NCBI GenBank assembly: GCA_035326425.1
Contig: DAOLFG010000017.1
Location: 23,757 to 87,756, forward strand
Direction: 5' to 3'
Source: CALKJU01 sp035326425
GTDB taxonomy: Bacteria > Pseudomonadota > Alphaproteobacteria > Geminicoccales > Geminicoccaceae
Length of the DNA stretch: 64,000 bases
Below are positions 8,581 through 16,874 of the stretch, piece by piece. Position numbers and translations under genes: made by a program. Every line of letters starts with the position of its first letter. The stretch's first letter is position 1. The notes under the pieces are model-generated. The model saw nothing but the letters and a program-made list of their open reading frames with translations, was not told the DNA's origin and made no database searches.

Positions 8581-9405
8581 CTACTGGCCCATCTTCAGCG
8601 TGCCGCCGCGGCCGAGCCCGCCCTTGACGGTCTGGGCCTCGTAGTTGCGCAGGGCGACGACGAGCTTGTTGTAGGCATCGACGAAGGCCGCGACCGTGGC
8701 CTTGCCCTCGGGGGTCTTGGTATAGGCGCCAAGCCCGCCGGCGACCGGGCCGGCGAAGCCGGCGATCGCGGCACCCAGGTCGGACGCCGAGGCGCTGCCC
8801 TCGGAAGCGGCGATCTGCGCCTCCTCGCGGATGCTGACCAGCGTCAGGTTGACGGTAGTGTGGCTCTGCCTCATCAGCGCGCCGCCGACCGCGGCGCCCA
8901 CCGAGCCCAACAGCCCGCCCACGGCTCCCCCCAGCCCGCCGGCATCGGAATCGGCGAACAGGATCGACGGTTCCAGGAAGTAGTCCGAGGCGATCGCCTG
9001 ACCCTTCTGGTAGTTGCTGCCGGCACGGAACTCACCGGAATCGCGGGTACGCGACTTGATCGTGCCGATACGGTCGGTGAGGCGCTGGTTTCCGGCGGCC
9101 GTCACCACGAAGCAGTTCGACTGCTGCACGATGGTACGGATCATCGGCTCGATGTCGGTGATCTGGGTGCGGCTGTAGAAGCTGTGCCACCAATACTGCT
9201 CGCGACCATCGTCGACCGCCAATGTCCCGAGCGTCTCACTGCAACGCTCCAGGGAGGGATCGGCGCCGGCGCTGGCCGCACCGGCAGCAGCGCCGGTGAC
9301 CGCCGTTCCGCCGGTCCCCTGAGAGACCGAGCCGCCGGGCGTGATGCATGAGGCAAGCAACAGGCAGCCGACGACAACCGAAGGTGCCCTGCAGCGATTC
9401 GTCAT
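8581..9405 (-). CDS. CsgG/HfaB-family lipoprotein
   Basis: This 274-residue secreted lipoprotein has a signal sequence ending in the lipobox LLASC, so Cys20 would be lipidated and sorted to the outer membrane. The middle (NCFVVTAAGNQRLTDRIGTI, then SDYFLEPSILFADSDAGG) matches the pattern of CsgG/HfaB proteins, where a conserved phrase on an outer-membrane assembly factor reads ADYxLxPSI. CsgG forms the curli secretion pore and HfaB anchors holdfast. There are no curli subunits or holdfast genes nearby, so a role in secretion here is only inferred. It is divergent from the Sel1 lipoprotein gene at 9576. Confidence 0.65.
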   Translation of the reverse strand: MTNRCRAPSVVVGCLLLASCITPGGSVSQGTGGTAVTGAAAGAASAGADPSLERCSETLGTLAVDDGREQYWWHSFYSRTQITDIEPMIRTIVQQSNCFVVTAAGNQRLTDRIGTIKSRTRDSGEFRAGSNYQKGQAIASDYFLEPSILFADSDAGGLGGAVGGLLGSVGAAVGGALMRQSHTTVNLTLVSIREEAQIAASEGSASASDLGAAIAGFAGPVAGGLGAYTKTPEGKATVAAFVDAYNKLVVALRNYEAQTVKGGLGRGGTLKMGQ

Positions 9406-9509
9406 TTGGCAGCTATCCCAACTGTTACCAATCCGCGCGGTTTCAGATCACCAAATCGAGCATCCACTCTCAAGTGCTCATGTGACCGCCATGCCAGGGG
9501 CTCGCGGTA

Positions 9510-9529
9510 CAGCATATTGACATATGCTG
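9510..9529. promoter_or_regulatory. 20-base inverted repeat overlapping a TTGACA hexamer
   Basis: Two exact 8-base arms, CAGCATAT (9510-9517) and ATATGCTG (9522-9529), are separated by TGAC. The sequence TTGACA at 9517-9522, identical to the sigma-70 -35 consensus, straddles the centre. It lies in the divergent gap between two lipoprotein genes, 47 bases before the plus-strand start. It looks like an operator, but no partner -10 is convincing and the regulator is unknown. Confidence 0.45.
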
Positions 9530-9575
9530 GTTTTGTCTAGAGCTTAACCGCCAAACTCCGCCTCGGGTTGATAGC

Positions 9576-10523
9576 ATGTTGCGCATTGTTCTGCTCTCGA
9601 TGACAGTTCTGGTCGTCGGCTGTACCCAGCCCTCGACCTCGATCAAGGACACGGTCCGGGTCTGCAACAGTGCCGGCTGCGGCGAGCAAGCGACGGCGAC
9701 CGAGACCCGCCGGGCGCCGAGCGAGCCCGACGGGCCGCCCGAGGATCCCGACGCCTACCGCGGCCAGAATGTCGCCGAGCTGGAGGTGGCAGCCCGGCAG
9801 GGCGACCCGGTGGCCAACTACAGGCTCGGGCTCGTCCACGCCTTCGCCCTGCAGGGCGGCCGCCCCGACCGTGCCCGTGCCGCCGTCTACTTCCGGGCCG
9901 GCGCCGAGGCCGGGCATGCCGGATCCCAATATCAGCTCGGCCAGATGTATGCGAGCGGCCAAGTGGTTGCCAAGCAGCCCACCGAGGCGCTGCGGCTGTT
10001 CACCGCCGCGGCCGAGGCCGGCCATCCCGGGGCCGCCTACAGCCTCGGCACCATGATGCTGGAGGGAATCGGCACGCCCCGGGACGCCCGCGGCGGCGCG
10101 CGCTGGCTCGAGGTCGCCGCCGATGCCGGCGTGCCGGAGGCGCAGTACAATCTCGGCCTGCTCTACTTCCGGGGCGTCGGGGTCCGCCAGAACGGCTACG
10201 ACGCCATGACCTGGCTGCGCCGGGCGGCCGAGCACGGCAATGCCGACGCCCAGACCGCGCTCGGCAAGCTCTACCTCACCGGCTACGACACCGTGGGCCA
10301 GGACGTCGCCGAAGCCGACCGATGGCTGTCGGCCGCCGCCTCGCAGGGCCACCCGGAGGCCGTCAAGTCGCTGGAGGAGGTCAATCGGCTGAAGGCCGAG
10401 AATGCCGAGTTCGATCGCTACCTGGCCAGCCGGCGCAACTACTACTGGCGCTGGATTTATGTGACACCGTTCGTCACCAGGTTCGGCCTGCCGCTCCACT
10501 ATCGCCCTTATTGGTGGTATTGA
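9576..10523 (+). CDS. Sel1-repeat lipoprotein
   Basis: This 315-residue protein has a lipoprotein signal (MLRIVLLSMTVLVVGC, Cys16). About five Sel1-like repeats occupy residues 70-255, with repeat cores such as NYRLGLVHAFAL, QYQLGQMYASG, AYSLGTMMLEG, QYNLGLLYFRG and QTALGKLYLTG. Sel1 repeats form helical scaffolds for protein contacts. The tail is rich in Tyr and Trp (RRNYYWRWIY...YRPYWWY), which is unusual and could contact membrane or glycan. Likely periplasmic or membrane-attached. Function unknown. Confidence 0.8.
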   Translation: MLRIVLLSMTVLVVGCTQPSTSIKDTVRVCNSAGCGEQATATETRRAPSEPDGPPEDPDAYRGQNVAELEVAARQGDPVANYRLGLVHAFALQGGRPDRARAAVYFRAGAEAGHAGSQYQLGQMYASGQVVAKQPTEALRLFTAAAEAGHPGAAYSLGTMMLEGIGTPRDARGGARWLEVAADAGVPEAQYNLGLLYFRGVGVRQNGYDAMTWLRRAAEHGNADAQTALGKLYLTGYDTVGQDVAEADRWLSAAASQGHPEAVKSLEEVNRLKAENAEFDRYLASRRNYYWRWIYVTPFVTRFGLPLHYRPYWWY

Positions 10524-10536
10524 GGCGGGCGGGGCT

Positions 10537-10560
10537 GCGGCCGGCTCAGCCGCCGGCCGC
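10537..10560. terminator. Bidirectional terminator-like hairpin at the pyrE / Sel1 convergence
   Basis: GCGGCCGGC (10537-10545) and GCCGGCCGC (10552-10560) pair perfectly around a 6-base loop. The loop contains the pyrE stop codon. It sits 14 bases past the stop of the plus-strand gene, so it can serve both converging transcripts. Confidence 0.55.
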
Positions 10561-11226
10561 CGACTTTCCGCCATGCGCCGCCGACCAGGCGAGGGGGTCG
10601 GCGAGGAACCGCTCGACCTCGCGCATCACGCCGGGCTCGAAGCTGCCGCGGGCCTTGGCCTCCGGCAGGACGTCGCGCCAAGTGGCCAGCGCGTGCAGGC
10701 TGATGCCGATGTCGCGCAGCGCCGCCTCGGCCTGCGGGAACACGCCGTAGAAGAACACCACGAAGGCGTGGTCGACCACGGCGCCGGCCTTGCGCAGCGC
10801 CTCGACGAAACGGGCCTTGCTGGCGCCGTCGGTGGCGAGATCCTCGACCAGCAGCACACGATCGCCATCGGCGAAACGGCCCTCGATCTGGGCATTGCGG
10901 CCGAAGCCCTTGGGGGCCTTGCGGACATAGAGCATCGGCAGCATCAGCCGCTCGCTCAGCCAGGCGGCATAGGGGATGCCGGCGGTCTCGCCGCCCGCCA
11001 CGGCATCGAAGCACTCGACGCCGGCCTCGGCCTGCAGCTTCTCGACCGCCATCGCCATCAGCGCGGCACGGGCGCGCGGGAACGAGATCAGCCGACGGCA
11101 GTCGGTGTAGACCGGGCTCGCCCAGCCCGAGGTGAAGATGAACGGCTTGTCGGTCATGGCGCCGACGGCCCCGGTCTCGAGCAGGATGCGGGCGGCGCGG
11201 ACGGCGATGCTGTCGGCTGCGGTCAC
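10546..11226 (-). CDS. pyrE: Orotate phosphoribosyltransferase
   Basis: This 226-residue cytoplasmic enzyme joins orotate and PRPP to make OMP, step five of pyrimidine synthesis. The PRPP-binding loop is VLLVEDLATDGAS (residues 124-136), and the N-terminal FTSGWASPVYTDCR segment is typical of the longer proteobacterial PyrE form. It is followed by a hairpin at its stop codon. The upstream neighbour is sitD (57-base gap) with no shared function, so co-transcription would be incidental. Confidence 0.93.
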   Translation of the reverse strand: MTAADSIAVRAARILLETGAVGAMTDKPFIFTSGWASPVYTDCRRLISFPRARAALMAMAVEKLQAEAGVECFDAVAGGETAGIPYAAWLSERLMLPMLYVRKAPKGFGRNAQIEGRFADGDRVLLVEDLATDGASKARFVEALRKAGAVVDHAFVVFFYGVFPQAEAALRDIGISLHALATWRDVLPEAKARGSFEPGVMREVERFLADPLAWSAAHGGKSAAGG

Positions 11227-11283
11227 GACGATCGGGCTCCGGCATATGGCGTGCGGAGAACGAAGGCGGCGAGCGCATGGCTG

Positions 11284-12138
11284 TCAAGGCGGGAGCGCGC
11301 CGGGCGTCGTCTCGATCCGTGCGGCTCTTCGTGTCGCGGCGACGAAAGCGGCGGTGAAGACGGCGGCGAGCAGCAGGACGATCGTCGGCGCCGGCGCGCT
11401 GTCGATGAAGAACGACAGGTAGACGCCGAGGAGCGACGCCGTCACGGCGATGACGACGGATAGGATCAGCATCGTGCTGAACGTCCGGGTCAGCAGGAAT
11501 GCGATGGCGCCCGGCGCGATCAACATGGCGATGGCGAGAATGATGCCGACCGCCTTGAGGGCGCCGACGATGGTGAGCGAGATCAGGCAGAGCAGGCCAT
11601 AGTGCAGCAGCCCGACGCGCAGGCCGACGACTCTCGCCTGCACCGGGTCGAAGGCATGCAGAAGCAGATCCCGCCATTTGATGGCGACAATGCCCGCCGT
11701 GATCGCCGCGATGACAGCCGTCTCCGCGATGTCGCGCCATCCCACGCCCAGCATGTCGCCGAACAGGATGTGGTCGAGGTGCACGTCGGACCGAATCCCG
11801 ACGTAGAGCACCAGCCCTGCGCCGAACATGCCGGAGAAGACGACGCCCATGACCGTGTCCTGCTTGATCCGGCTGTTGTCCTTGAGGAAGCCTGTGGCGA
11901 GCGCGCAGACCATGCCGGCGGCGAATGCGCCCAGCGCCAGCGGCAGATTGAGGATATAGGCGAGCACCACACCGGGAAACACGGCATGGCTGATCGCATC
12001 GCCCATCAGCGACCAGCCCTTGAGCACCAGAAAGCAGGACAGCAGCGCCGTCGGGATCGCCACCAGAGTCGAGATGACGAGGGCCGTGATCATGAACTCG
12101 AACCGGAAAGGGTCGAGCAAGGAGCCGAGCATGCTCAT
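11284..12138 (-). CDS. sitD: Manganese/iron ABC transporter permease SitD-like
   Basis: This 284-residue inner-membrane permease belongs to the zinc/manganese/iron ABC-3 family. It has about eight helices and the family phrase LKGWSLMGDAISHAVFPGVVLAY. Together with the second permease (12135-12992) it forms a heterodimeric channel, as in SitCD of the Fe2+/Mn2+ importer. The ATG overlaps the upstream permease stop by 4 bases. Zinc as substrate cannot be excluded from this gene alone, but the operon form and its operator favour manganese or iron. Confidence 0.85.
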   Translation of the reverse strand: MSMLGSLLDPFRFEFMITALVISTLVAIPTALLSCFLVLKGWSLMGDAISHAVFPGVVLAYILNLPLALGAFAAGMVCALATGFLKDNSRIKQDTVMGVVFSGMFGAGLVLYVGIRSDVHLDHILFGDMLGVGWRDIAETAVIAAITAGIVAIKWRDLLLHAFDPVQARVVGLRVGLLHYGLLCLISLTIVGALKAVGIILAIAMLIAPGAIAFLLTRTFSTMLILSVVIAVTASLLGVYLSFFIDSAPAPTIVLLLAAVFTAAFVAATRRAARIETTPGALPP

Positions 12139-12992
12139 GGGCCGGCCTCCAGGGCCTGCGCGGCACGGCGACGTGCGGCGAGCATCCCATGCTTGGGGGC
12201 GAGGAAGAAGGCGGCCAGGAAGATCAGCGTCTGCAGGACGACGATGATGCCGCCCGTGGCACCATCGAGGAAATAGCTCACATAGGCGCCGACGAAGCTG
12301 GTCGCGGCGCCGATGGCGACGGCGATCATGAGGAGCCGCGGGAAGCGGTCGGTCAGCAGATAGGCCGTGGCGCCCGGTGTCACCACCATGCAGATGACCA
12401 GAAAGGCGCCCACGGTCTGCAGCGCCGCGACCGTGGATGCCGAGAGCAGCGTGAAGAACATGATCTTGAGCGCCGTCGGGTTGAGACCGATCGAGCGGGC
12501 ATGGCTCTCGTCGAAGAAGGTGACCATCAGATCCTTCCATTTGACGAGGAGGATCGCCAGCGAGACGAAGCCGATGACGACGAGCTGGAGCGTGTCCTCG
12601 GGCGTGATGGCGAGAATGTTGCCGAGCACGATGGTCTGGATGTTCACCGAGGTCGGCGACAGCGAGACCATGAAGAGGCCGAGGCCGAAGAAGGAGGAGA
12701 AGATGAGCCCGATGATGGCGTCCTCCTTCAGCTTGGTGCGCTGGTTGAGGAAGAGCATGGCGGCGGCGGCGAGCCCGCCGGACAGGAAGGCACCGAGCGA
12801 GAACGGCAGGCCCAGCATGTAGGCGCCGGCCACGCCTGGGACGATCGCATGTGAAAGGGCATCGCCGATCAGCGACCAGCCCTTGAGCATGAGATAGGCC
12901 GAAAGGAAAGCGCAGACGCCGCCCACCAGGGCCGACACCCACATCGCGTTGAGCATGTAGCCGTAGCGGAAGGGCTCCAGCACGGAATCCAT
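12135..12992 (-). CDS. sitC: Manganese/iron ABC transporter permease SitC-like
   Basis: This 285-residue ABC-3 family permease is paired with sitD. Its N-terminus DSVLEPFRYGYMLNAMWVSALVGGVCAF and the LKGWSLIGDALSHAIVPGVAGAY segment mirror the SitD equivalents, as expected for duplicated channel subunits. The start shares one base with the stop of the ATPase gene (TGATG). Located in the inner membrane. Confidence 0.86.
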   Translation of the reverse strand: MDSVLEPFRYGYMLNAMWVSALVGGVCAFLSAYLMLKGWSLIGDALSHAIVPGVAGAYMLGLPFSLGAFLSGGLAAAAMLFLNQRTKLKEDAIIGLIFSSFFGLGLFMVSLSPTSVNIQTIVLGNILAITPEDTLQLVVIGFVSLAILLVKWKDLMVTFFDESHARSIGLNPTALKIMFFTLLSASTVAALQTVGAFLVICMVVTPGATAYLLTDRFPRLLMIAVAIGAATSFVGAYVSYFLDGATGGIIVVLQTLIFLAAFFLAPKHGMLAARRRAAQALEAGP

Positions 12993-13894
12993 CAGACGAG
13001 GCTCCGCCGGCCGTTCGACACATGGTGCGCCGGCGACCGGCTGTCGTAGAGGACCAGCGGCCGCTCGTCGTCGGTGATGACCCCGACGGGCCGCGGCACG
13101 CCGGCCCCGGCCTCCTTCAGCACGAGATGCCGCAGAACGCCGCCGAAGGCCCTCTCGAGGTTCGCCTGCGTGAAGGCCTCGGCCGTCGGGCCGTGGGCCA
13201 GGACCGTGCCCTTGAGCAGGACGGCGCGGTCGCAGAACTCAGGCACGCTGCCGAGATTGTGGGTCGAGACGAGCATTACCCGGCCTTCGTCGCGCAGCGA
13301 CCGCAGCAGACCGATGATGGCGTCCTCGGTCTTGACGTCGACGCCGGTGAACGGCTCGTCGAGCAGGATCACGCGCCCGTCCTGCGCCAGCGCGCGGGCG
13401 AGAAAGACGCGCTTCTTCTGGCCGCCGGAAAGCTCACCGATCTGGCGCTTGCGGAAATCTTCCATCCCGACCCGCGCCAGCGCCGCCGCCACGGCCTCGC
13501 GGTCGGCCGCCTTGGGCAGGCGCAACATGCCCATGTGCCCGTAGCGGCCCATCATGACCACGTCCTCGACGAGGACGGGGAAGTTCCAGTCGACGTCCTC
13601 GTTCTGCGGCACGTAGGCGACGAGATTCCTCTTGAGCGCCTGTCCAGCCGGCTGGCCGAGGATCGAGATCTCCCCCTTCGCCAAGCGCACGAAGCCCATG
13701 ATGGCCTTGAACAGGGTCGACTTGCCGGAGCCGTTGACGCCGACGAGGGCGGTGATCGTGCCGGTCGGGATCCGGAAGCTGGCATCGTACAGCGCCGTAT
13801 GGCCGTTCCGGTAGGTGACCGTGGCACCCCTGACGGAAAGGCCATCCCCCGCATCCGCCGATGCGGGGGTGATCGGTGCGACGACTGCATTCAC
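12992..13894 (-). CDS. sitB: Manganese/iron ABC transporter ATP-binding protein SitB-like
   Basis: The 300-residue ATPase of the metal importer. Walker A is GVNGSGKST, the signature is LSGGQKKRVFLARAL, Walker B is VILLDEPFTGVD and the switch histidine is in STHNLGS. The text AYVPQNEDVDWNFPVLVEDVV is the Q-loop region characteristic of Mn/Zn importers. An extra C-terminal tail of about 60 residues follows the ATPase core, a little longer than usual. The start overlaps sitA by 4 bases. Confidence 0.88.
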   Translation of the reverse strand: MNAVVAPITPASADAGDGLSVRGATVTYRNGHTALYDASFRIPTGTITALVGVNGSGKSTLFKAIMGFVRLAKGEISILGQPAGQALKRNLVAYVPQNEDVDWNFPVLVEDVVMMGRYGHMGMLRLPKAADREAVAAALARVGMEDFRKRQIGELSGGQKKRVFLARALAQDGRVILLDEPFTGVDVKTEDAIIGLLRSLRDEGRVMLVSTHNLGSVPEFCDRAVLLKGTVLAHGPTAEAFTQANLERAFGGVLRHLVLKEAGAGVPRPVGVITDDERPLVLYDSRSPAHHVSNGRRSLV

Positions 13895-14856
13895 TGAGAA
13901 AGCCCTTCGGCCAAACCCTTCACGATCGTGTCGGATGTGACGCGCAGGAGATCGAGGTAGGTCGGCACCGCGCCGTCGGGCTCGCTGAGCGAATCGACGT
14001 AGAGCACGCCGCCATAGTGGGCGCCGGTCTCGCGCGCGACCTGCCTCGCCGGCTTGTCGGAGACCGTGCTCTCGCTGAAGACCGCGACGATGTGGTGCTC
14101 GTTCACCGCATCGATGACCTTGCGCACCTGCTGCGGTGTACCCTGCTGATCGGCATTGATCGGCCAGAGGTAGAGCTCCTTCAGACCGAAATCGCGGGCG
14201 AGATAGCTGAAGGCGCCCTCGCTCGACACCAGCCAGCGCTTGTCCTCGGGGATCTCGGCCAGCTTCTCGCGAATGGGCGTGATGATCGCCTCGATCTTCT
14301 TCTTGTAGGCCTCGGCATTGGCCGTGTAGGTGGCCGCATTGTCCGGATCGTACTTCGCAAAGGCGTCACGGATGTTGTCGACATAGGTCAGGGCGGCGGT
14401 CGGCGACATCCAGGCATGCGGATTGGGCTTGCCGCTGTAGGGCCCCTCGGAGATGCCTATCGGCTCGACGCCTTCGGAGACAACGGCGCTCGGCACATCG
14501 CTCAGGTTCTGGAAGAACCTCTCGAACCAGAGCTCGAGGTTGAGCCCGTTCCAGAGGATGAGCTGGGCGCCCTGTGCCCGCCGAATGTCGCCGGGCGTCG
14601 GCGCGTAGTTGTGGATCTCGGCCCCCGGCTTGGTGATCGACTCCACCACGGCGGCTTCCCCCGCCACGTTCTGCGCCATATCGGCGATGACCGTGAAGGT
14701 CGTCACGGCCTTGAGCTTGTCCTGCGCCATGGCCGGCGCCGCCGCAACGGCGAGGGCGAGCATGCCTCCCATCATCGCGGCCAGAACCGGCCGCCTCGTC
14801 CGTACCGCACTTCGATCGTGCTCGGAGCCCACAAGTCTCGCCATCCATCCCTCCAT
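13891..14856 (-). CDS. sitA: Metal ABC transporter substrate-binding protein SitA-like
   Basis: This 321-residue periplasmic cluster A-I binding protein for Mn2+ or Fe2+ has a long positively charged N-terminus followed by a Sec signal (LAAMMGGMLALAVAAAPAMAQ). Likely metal ligands are the His in GAEIHNYAPTPGD, the His in GKPNPHAWMSP, a Glu in SSEGAFSYLARDFG and the Asp in DSLSEPDG. The ATG at 14856 has GGAGGG upstream; the ATG at 14844 is an alternative. Longer frames would run through the promoter and operator at 14903-14931, so they are unlikely. First gene of sitABCD. Confidence 0.87.
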   Translation of the reverse strand: MEGWMARLVGSEHDRSAVRTRRPVLAAMMGGMLALAVAAAPAMAQDKLKAVTTFTVIADMAQNVAGEAAVVESITKPGAEIHNYAPTPGDIRRAQGAQLILWNGLNLELWFERFFQNLSDVPSAVVSEGVEPIGISEGPYSGKPNPHAWMSPTAALTYVDNIRDAFAKYDPDNAATYTANAEAYKKKIEAIITPIREKLAEIPEDKRWLVSSEGAFSYLARDFGLKELYLWPINADQQGTPQQVRKVIDAVNEHHIVAVFSESTVSDKPARQVARETGAHYGGVLYVDSLSEPDGAVPTYLDLLRVTSDTIVKGLAEGLSQ

Positions 14857-14902
14857 CGCTCTGTCCCTCCACCGGAGGCTGCTCACAACCTTCTGGTCAG
14901 GA

Positions 14903-14931
14903 CTAATAAAGTTAGTCTGACCTAAATTCAA
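14903..14931 (-). promoter_or_regulatory. Candidate sigma-70 promoter of sitABCD
   Basis: On the minus strand, TTGAAT (14926-14931) and TATTAG (14903-14908) lie 17 bases apart, each matching four of six consensus bases. The predicted transcript would start near 14896, about 40 bases before the sitA start codon. Read by eye, not mapped. Confidence 0.5.
14911..14925. promoter_or_regulatory. DtxR/MntR-like operator in the sit promoter
   Basis: GTTAGTCTGACCTAA matches 13 of 15 positions of the right part of the DtxR/IdeR box (GTTAGGCTAACCTAA). It fills the spacer of the candidate promoter, so a bound repressor would block RNA polymerase. A larger imperfect inverted repeat is present too: GGTCAGGACTAA (14895-14906) mirrors TTAGTCTGACC (14912-14922) with one extra base. 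Likely ligand metal Mn2+ or Fe2+. The regulator itself is not in the window. Confidence 0.55.
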
Positions 14932-15017
14932 CCTCATGACGCGATATTTCATGGTCGCACGCTTGCGCTGCCGGCCGTTCCGGCGGAGGAAGGCCCTGCA
15001 GCTTGCGGGAGCGTAGC

Positions 15018-15965
15018 GTGCGAATCTGTGTCTATGGGGCCGGTTCGGTCGGCGGCTACCTGGCGGCACGGCTGGCCAAGGCCGGCCGCGAGGTCTCTGT
15101 CGTGGCCCGCGGTCCGCATCTGGCTGCCATCCGGGTCGGCGGCCTGACCCTGCAGACGCCGGAGGAGCGCTTCACGGTGCCGGTGGCGGCCAGCGACGAT
15201 CCGGCCGATCTCGGCCGGCAGGATCTGGTGATCGTCGGCGCCAAGCACCCCGCCCTACCCGGCATCGCCGAGCGCATCGGTCCGCTGCTCGGCCCCGACA
15301 CGCCGGTGGTCTTCGCCATGAACGGCGTGCTGTGGTTCACCGCCGACCTGCCGCGGCTCGATCCCACCGGCTCGATCCGCCGCCATATCGGCATCGAGCG
15401 GGCGCTCGGCCTCATCATCGAATCGCCCAACGAGGTGGTCGAGCCGGGCGTGGTCGAGAACACCGGCAAGCGCAACCGCTTCACGCTGGGCGAGGCCGTG
15501 CCCGGCCGCTCGGCGCGCGCCGAGGGCCTGTACCGGGCGCTGAGCGGTGCGGGGTTCGAGGTCGAGCTGGCCGACGACGTCCGTCGGCCGATGTGGGCCA
15601 AGCTGTCACGCAACGTCTCGTCGGCGCCGGTCTGCATCCTCACGGGCGCCATGAGCAGCCAGCTGGTCGAGGATCCGGCGATGAAGGGGCTGATGCAGGC
15701 CCTGACGGTGGAGGTGCTGGCGGTGGCGGCGGCCCTGGGCTTCGCCGACCTCGGCGTCGACCCCGACGCGTCGAACGCGCGCGGCAACCGCCCGCAGCAC
15801 AAGCCCTCGATGCTGCAGGATCTCGAGCGCGGCCGGCCGATGGAGATCGACGCCATGCTGCTGGCGGTGCAGGATCTCGCCCGCCGGTCGAGCGTGCCGA
15901 CGCCGGTGCTCGACGTGCTGCTGCCGGTGGTGACGATGAAGGCGAGGCTGGCCGGGCTCTACTGA
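15018..15965 (+). CDS. 2-dehydropantoate 2-reductase family protein (PanE/ApbA)
   Basis: This 315-residue NADP-dependent reductase begins VRICVYGAGSVGGYLA, with the GxGxxG dinucleotide loop at residues 7-12. The middle segment MWAKLSRNVSSAPVCILTG carries the lysine and asparagine pattern of the ketopantoate reductase C-domain, and RPQHKPSMLQDLERGRPMEID is the family's closing motif. The GTG at 15018 follows GGGAG by 6 bases; an earlier TTG at 15003 is possible. Several paralogues of this family act on other 2-keto acids, and there are no pantothenate genes nearby, so the exact substrate is open. Confidence 0.82.
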   Translation: MRICVYGAGSVGGYLAARLAKAGREVSVVARGPHLAAIRVGGLTLQTPEERFTVPVAASDDPADLGRQDLVIVGAKHPALPGIAERIGPLLGPDTPVVFAMNGVLWFTADLPRLDPTGSIRRHIGIERALGLIIESPNEVVEPGVVENTGKRNRFTLGEAVPGRSARAEGLYRALSGAGFEVELADDVRRPMWAKLSRNVSSAPVCILTGAMSSQLVEDPAMKGLMQALTVEVLAVAAALGFADLGVDPDASNARGNRPQHKPSMLQDLERGRPMEIDAMLLAVQDLARRSSVPTPVLDVLLPVVTMKARLAGLY

Positions 15966-15977
15966 GCCCGGAGCCTC

Positions 15978-16874
15978 CTACTCCTTCACGGCGCCGGTCA
16001 GGCTCGACACGTAGTACTCGACGAAGAACGAGTAGAAGATCGCCACCGGCACCGAGCCCAGCAGGGCGCCCGCCATCAGCGAGCCCCAGTGGTAGACGTC
16101 ACCCTCGACGAGCTGGGTCAGCACCGCCACCGGCACGGTCTTCTTCTCGGCCGACTGGATGAACGCCAGGGCGTAGATGAACTCGTTCCAGGACAGCGTG
16201 AACGCGAAGATGCCGGCCGAGATCAGACCCGGCACCGCCAGCGGCAGGGTGATGCGCCAGAGGATCTGCAGCCGCGTGGCGCCGTCGATCAGCGCGCACT
16301 CCTCGAGCTCGTAGGGGATCGACTTGAAGTAGCCGATCAGCAGCCAGGTGCAGAACGGGATCAGGAAGGTGGGATAGGTCAGGATCAGCGCCAGCGGGCT
16401 GTCGAACAGGCCGAAGCGGAAGACCATGGTCGCCAGCGGGATGAACAGGATCGAGGGCGGCACGAGGTAGGCCAGGTAGATGGCGAGGCCGACATAGGGT
16501 GCGCCGCGGAACTTCAGCCGCTGAATGGCATAGGCCGCCAGCACGCTCGAGAAGATCGAGACGACGGTGGCGACGACCGCCACCATCATCGTCGTCCACA
16601 GCCATTGCGGATAGTTGGTCTCGAACAGCAGCTTGTTGATGTTGGCGAGCGTCGGCGAGCTGACCCAGAACGGGTTGTGCTGCTTGTAGTTGTACAGCTC
16701 CTCGTTCGATTTGAAGGCGGTGATCGTCATCCAGTAGAACGGGAACAACAGCACCACCAGGAACGAGATCAGCGGCAGGTACAGCGTGAGGATGCGCCGC
16801 GGCAGCGAATCCCACGAGATGACACCGGTGCGCTCGGGTGTGGTGGCCGGCGCTGCGGCAGCGGCGTCAGTCAT
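15978..16874 (-). CDS. Carbohydrate ABC transporter permease (MalG/UgpE type)
   Basis: This 298-residue inner-membrane permease has six predicted helices. The ATPase-contact EAA loop reads ECALIDGATRLQILWRITLPLAVPG near residue 200. It pairs with the MalF-type permease just upstream, whose stop it overlaps by 8 bases. An ATPase gene is not found downstream, where a convergent reductase gene follows after 12 bases. The transporter must borrow an ATPase encoded elsewhere. Substrate is probably a sugar, polyol or sugar phosphate. Confidence 0.86.
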   Translation of the reverse strand: MTDAAAAAPATTPERTGVISWDSLPRRILTLYLPLISFLVVLLFPFYWMTITAFKSNEELYNYKQHNPFWVSSPTLANINKLLFETNYPQWLWTTMMVAVVATVVSIFSSVLAAYAIQRLKFRGAPYVGLAIYLAYLVPPSILFIPLATMVFRFGLFDSPLALILTYPTFLIPFCTWLLIGYFKSIPYELEECALIDGATRLQILWRITLPLAVPGLISAGIFAFTLSWNEFIYALAFIQSAEKKTVPVAVLTQLVEGDVYHWGSLMAGALLGSVPVAIFYSFFVEYYVSSLTGAVKE

